In this document: piece by piece, positions 61,880 to 64,000 of the stretch
Numbering within the stretch: position 1 is the stretch's first letter
How the letters are laid out: each line of letters begins with the position of its first letter
DNA from: Paenibacillus sp. DMB5
GTDB taxonomy: Bacteria > Bacillota > Bacilli > Paenibacillales > Paenibacillaceae
Length of the DNA stretch: 64,000 nt
Direction of reading: 5' to 3'
Assembly: GCF_001517085.1 (NCBI RefSeq)
Contig: NZ_LRAC01000129.1
Span: 1-64,000, forward strand
Position numbers and translations under genes: made by a program
Notes under the pieces: model-generated
What the model saw: the letters and a program-made list of their open reading frames with translations, nothing else
Databases searched by the model: none
Told to the model about the DNA's origin: nothing

Positions 61880-62710
61880 CTAGATCATCCAGTTCTGCCA
61901 TTCCTGCTGCAAATGCTCCTGCTGATTCATCCATTCCTTGGTCCGCTTTAGCACCTGCTCCTGCGCCGGTCCGGACGAGAAGGTATGGTCAGCCTGGAAA
62001 ATAATCTCCTTGTCGCAGCGCCCCTCCGGACGGGTCCAGAACAGCTTCTGGTATAGGAATGCGTAATCCACAGGAATGACATCATCAGAGGTTCCGTGGA
62101 TAACCAGCACATCCCCGCTGAATTTACCCGCCTCCTGGAACGGCTGGAAGGCCGCCAGGGAATTGAAATACACCGGAGTAAAGGAATAGCCGGCATAATC
62201 AGCAGCGCCTTCCTTGACAGAGCGGTCATAGGCATCCCTGCCTACGATCTTCACAATATCATTGAACGGATAGCCGACCGCAGCCCATAACACCAGATTC
62301 TTCACCCGGCGGTCACGGACAGCCGTCAGCAGCGCTACTGCCCCGCCCAGGCTGTGGCCGATCAGCGTAACGCGCTGCGGGTCAATATCTGCAGACGCGA
62401 TCCCGTAATCCAGTACTGCACGGGTCTGGGCAATCAGCGACTCGATGTCCTGGCTGCCGTAATTCCCGCTGCTCTCGCCGCAGCCCGCATAGTCAAAGCG
62501 GATGACCATATATCCGTCCCGGGCCAGCTCACGCGCTGCCTTAACAAAGATCCGGTCCACACCGATCCGGTTACCTACGAACCCGTGGCAGATAACGGCC
62601 AGCGGTACCCGGTCCTTGCAGCGCCCGGTGGCTCCCTTTTCCCGTGATGGATAATGTATGCTGGCTGTAAGCTCTTCCTGTTCATACCGGATTACAATAT
62701 TCCGCTCCAT
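61880..62710 (-). CDS. Alpha/beta hydrolase family protein
   Basis: This encodes 276 residues with AGGAGG before the ATG. It has the oxyanion-hole strand PLAVICHGFVGNRIGVDRIF, the nucleophile elbow GHSLGG (Ser about 128), an acid residue in VLVIHGTSDDVIPVDYAFLY, and a His in FQADHTFSSGPAQEQ. It belongs to the serine hydrolase/esterase group used for lipid-like or ester substrates; the substrate cannot be deduced. It is soluble, with no signal peptide. It is probably transcribed alone. Confidence 0.85.
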   Translation of the reverse strand: MERNIVIRYEQEELTASIHYPSREKGATGRCKDRVPLAVICHGFVGNRIGVDRIFVKAARELARDGYMVIRFDYAGCGESSGNYGSQDIESLIAQTRAVLDYGIASADIDPQRVTLIGHSLGGAVALLTAVRDRRVKNLVLWAAVGYPFNDIVKIVGRDAYDRSVKEGAADYAGYSFTPVYFNSLAAFQPFQEAGKFSGDVLVIHGTSDDVIPVDYAFLYQKLFWTRPEGRCDKEIIFQADHTFSSGPAQEQVLKRTKEWMNQQEHLQQEWQNWMI

Positions 62711-62766
62711 TGCTGTATCCTCCTCTTAAAGAAACGCCGTTCCAATGTATTATTATTCCGATTAAC

Positions 62767-62828
62767 TTAGTGTGATTAATATCTTTATTATACTTTCACT
62801 AGTCCTTTTGTCAACAGTATTACACTAA
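62767..62828. promoter_or_regulatory. Possible operator repeats upstream of the hydrolase
   Basis: TTAGTGTGAT at 62767 and the inverted relative ATTACACTAA ending at 62828 flank a weaker third copy (TTTCACTAG). The arrangement looks like a TetR/MarR-type control region, but no regulator gene is adjacent. Confidence 0.3.
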
Positions 62829-62890
62829 TGCAGCCGCCAGACAAGAATATATTCAATGAAGCAAGGAGGCGCAGGCCTACAATAAAAAAA

Positions 62891-62919
62891 CCTCTTCCGC
62901 TCTATTGAGCACAAAGAGG
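62891..62919 (-). terminator. Intrinsic terminator
   Basis: CCTCTT pairs with AAGAGG, and an inner GCTC pairs with GAGC; seven As on the left give the T-run. It follows the small gene at 62942. Confidence 0.7.
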
Positions 62920-62941
62920 CTGAAGCTTTACGCTGCTATAC

Positions 62942-63142
62942 TCACTCGTAGCTGCTGTGAAACATATCGTGGGTCTCCTGGCGTCCTTCCCAGTCCTCGA
63001 AGCCTGTCACCGTATCCTGACCTGCCGCATCCCACAAGCTATAACCGTCAGATGCTCCCCAATCGCCGACTCCGCTGTTCTCTGCAGGCGCGAAGCCGTC
63101 ACCGATAAATGTCCCTGACTGTTTTTTGTCCTCATAACCCAT
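62942..63142 (-). CDS. Small hypothetical protein (66 residues)
   Basis: MGYEDKKQSGTFIGDGFAPA is followed by a Gly/Asp/Ser/Trp-rich acidic sequence with no membrane or Cys motifs. It is soluble and may be disordered. It has GAAGGGG upstream and its own terminator, so it is likely real. The family is unknown. Confidence 0.55.
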   Translation of the reverse strand: MGYEDKKQSGTFIGDGFAPAENSGVGDWGASDGYSLWDAAGQDTVTGFEDWEGRQETHDMFHSSYE

Positions 63143-63328
63143 AACGTTACCTGCCCCTTCCTTATAACCCGATTTGTGAAGCTAATCACAAGTTTAGTGT
63201 TTACTCTTCCAAAATAGATTATTCACACCAGGCAGAGGGTTGTCCTTGCACACAGCAGCCGGGCAAACGTATACTCTAGGTTGAAGGCTTTTGTGCTTAC
63301 CCGATACCTGGAGGTTTATAATACGGCT

Positions 63329-63991
63329 ATGAAAGTTAAAGCTATGATGAAGGAAAATAATGCCTTACGCGAGCAGATGACACCATTTAACCGCTCTTAT
63401 TTTGAGGATATGATTCTGGCCATGCGGGCCAGCCGCGTGGAGCGGGTGCGGGCGGAGGAGCTGCTGCTTGAAGCTGCCCGTCTGCTGCTTCAGGGCCAGA
63501 GTAAAGGCAGAAATGCCAAACAGATCTTCGGGGAGAGCCCGGAGGATTATTTCAAAGACATTATGGACAGCGTTCCTGCTCGGCCTGAACGCAGCAAACT
63601 GAACTATTATCTGATGATTGCCTGGACGGCATTAACCCTGATGTTCTCCGTGCTGGCCGTCGGCGGGCTTATTGTGAAATGGAGCGGAAGCTCTGCGGAT
63701 CTGTTCAGCAAGGTCAGTGTATTTACGCTGATTCTCGTAGGCCTGGGATCTATTGTGATGATGGAGCTGCTGGTTCGCTGGATGTCTTCCCTGTCCGAGA
63801 ATGACGCACCGGGGCCGAAAACGTTTAATATCAAGGCACTTGGCACCTACATTGCTATAGCCGTTGTCGTCATCTTTGCCGGCGCCTTCCTCGATAATCT
63901 GTTTCCTGTCATTACAGTCTCGCCCTGGGTAAGCCTGGCTTTAGGCGCAGCCGGAGGGCTTGGGCTGAAATTCATATTTCTCAGATCATAG
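63329..63991 (+). CDS. DUF1129-like membrane protein
   Basis: The ATG at 63329 starts MKVKAMMKENNALREQMTPF; GGAGG lies rather far upstream (14 nt), and an alternative upstream TTG start is less natural. The first 110 residues are helical and cytosolic (SYFEDMILAMRASRVERVRA, AEELLLEAARLLLQGQSKGR). The last 120 hold four membrane helices. The cytosolic domain followed by four helices is the DUF1129 layout of Bacilli. Its function is unknown. The end lies within the window. Confidence 0.7.
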   Translation: MKVKAMMKENNALREQMTPFNRSYFEDMILAMRASRVERVRAEELLLEAARLLLQGQSKGRNAKQIFGESPEDYFKDIMDSVPARPERSKLNYYLMIAWTALTLMFSVLAVGGLIVKWSGSSADLFSKVSVFTLILVGLGSIVMMELLVRWMSSLSENDAPGPKTFNIKALGTYIAIAVVVIFAGAFLDNLFPVITVSPWVSLALGAAGGLGLKFIFLRS

Positions 63992-64000
63992 ACATCTTAT

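Overview
The window looks like part of a Paenibacillus-type chromosome (Gram-positive, Bacillales). The evidence is the right-hand core genes (YerC/TrpR-like regulator, DgkB, CbiX-type chelatase, GlnK/GlnL-type two-component pair beside a glutamine-type ABC transporter, Pit/DUF47 phosphate pair, YerB-like DUF3048 lipoprotein), three proteins with copper-amine-oxidase-type 'stalk' domains, and AGGAGG-type ribosome binding sites. No tRNA, rRNA or CRISPR array was seen.

Positions 1-28300 are AT-rich accessory DNA transcribed almost entirely from the minus strand, with many intrinsic terminators and long gene-poor gaps. It carries a secreted leucine-rich-repeat protein, small membrane proteins, a coupled three-gene operon of unknown function, a DUF4365 nuclease-like gene, an HNH endonuclease, a resolvase relative without its catalytic residues, a surface-protein cluster (1143-aa secreted protein, wall-anchor-like protein, stalk/transglutaminase-like lipoprotein), a D12-class adenine methyltransferase with an overlapping partner, tandem repeats and relics of a helicase and probably a transposase. 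It may be part of an integrative or plasmid-derived island, but no conjugation or replication gene is visible here.

Positions about 28300-45670 form a second, distinct element. It has a tyrosine integrase, a small DNA-binding protein (possible excisionase), divergent repressor and Cro-like genes around GTATTC-N5-GAATAC operators, a run of small replication/regulation genes, a primase-helicase (DUF927) gene, an iteron-flanked AT-rich block just downstream of it, a small terminase subunit, a few tail-end phage proteins and several HTH paralogs. At the far end is a convergent 'beta family'/sce7726 (PD-(D/E)XK-like) pair. Large terminase, portal, capsid and tail genes are absent. The layout matches a phage satellite (PICI-like) or a prophage that lost its structural block. 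Arm-type direct repeats lie at 28398 and 45564, and att-like sequences lie outside them; the right one touches the stop codon of the rlmD-like gene. A high-GC purE/purK relic sits inside the element.

Positions 45673-63991 are core chromosome: an rRNA methyltransferase, lipid kinase, chelatase, CorA, glutamine sensing and transport, phosphate transport, a lipoprotein, a LigB-type dioxygenase, an alpha/beta hydrolase and small hypothetical genes.

Several genes, including core ones (rlmD-like, glnL-like, LigB-like), are split by what looks like the loss of one base in a short homopolymer. This pattern suggests residual sequencing error at least as strongly as true decay, so those genes are annotated across the break.
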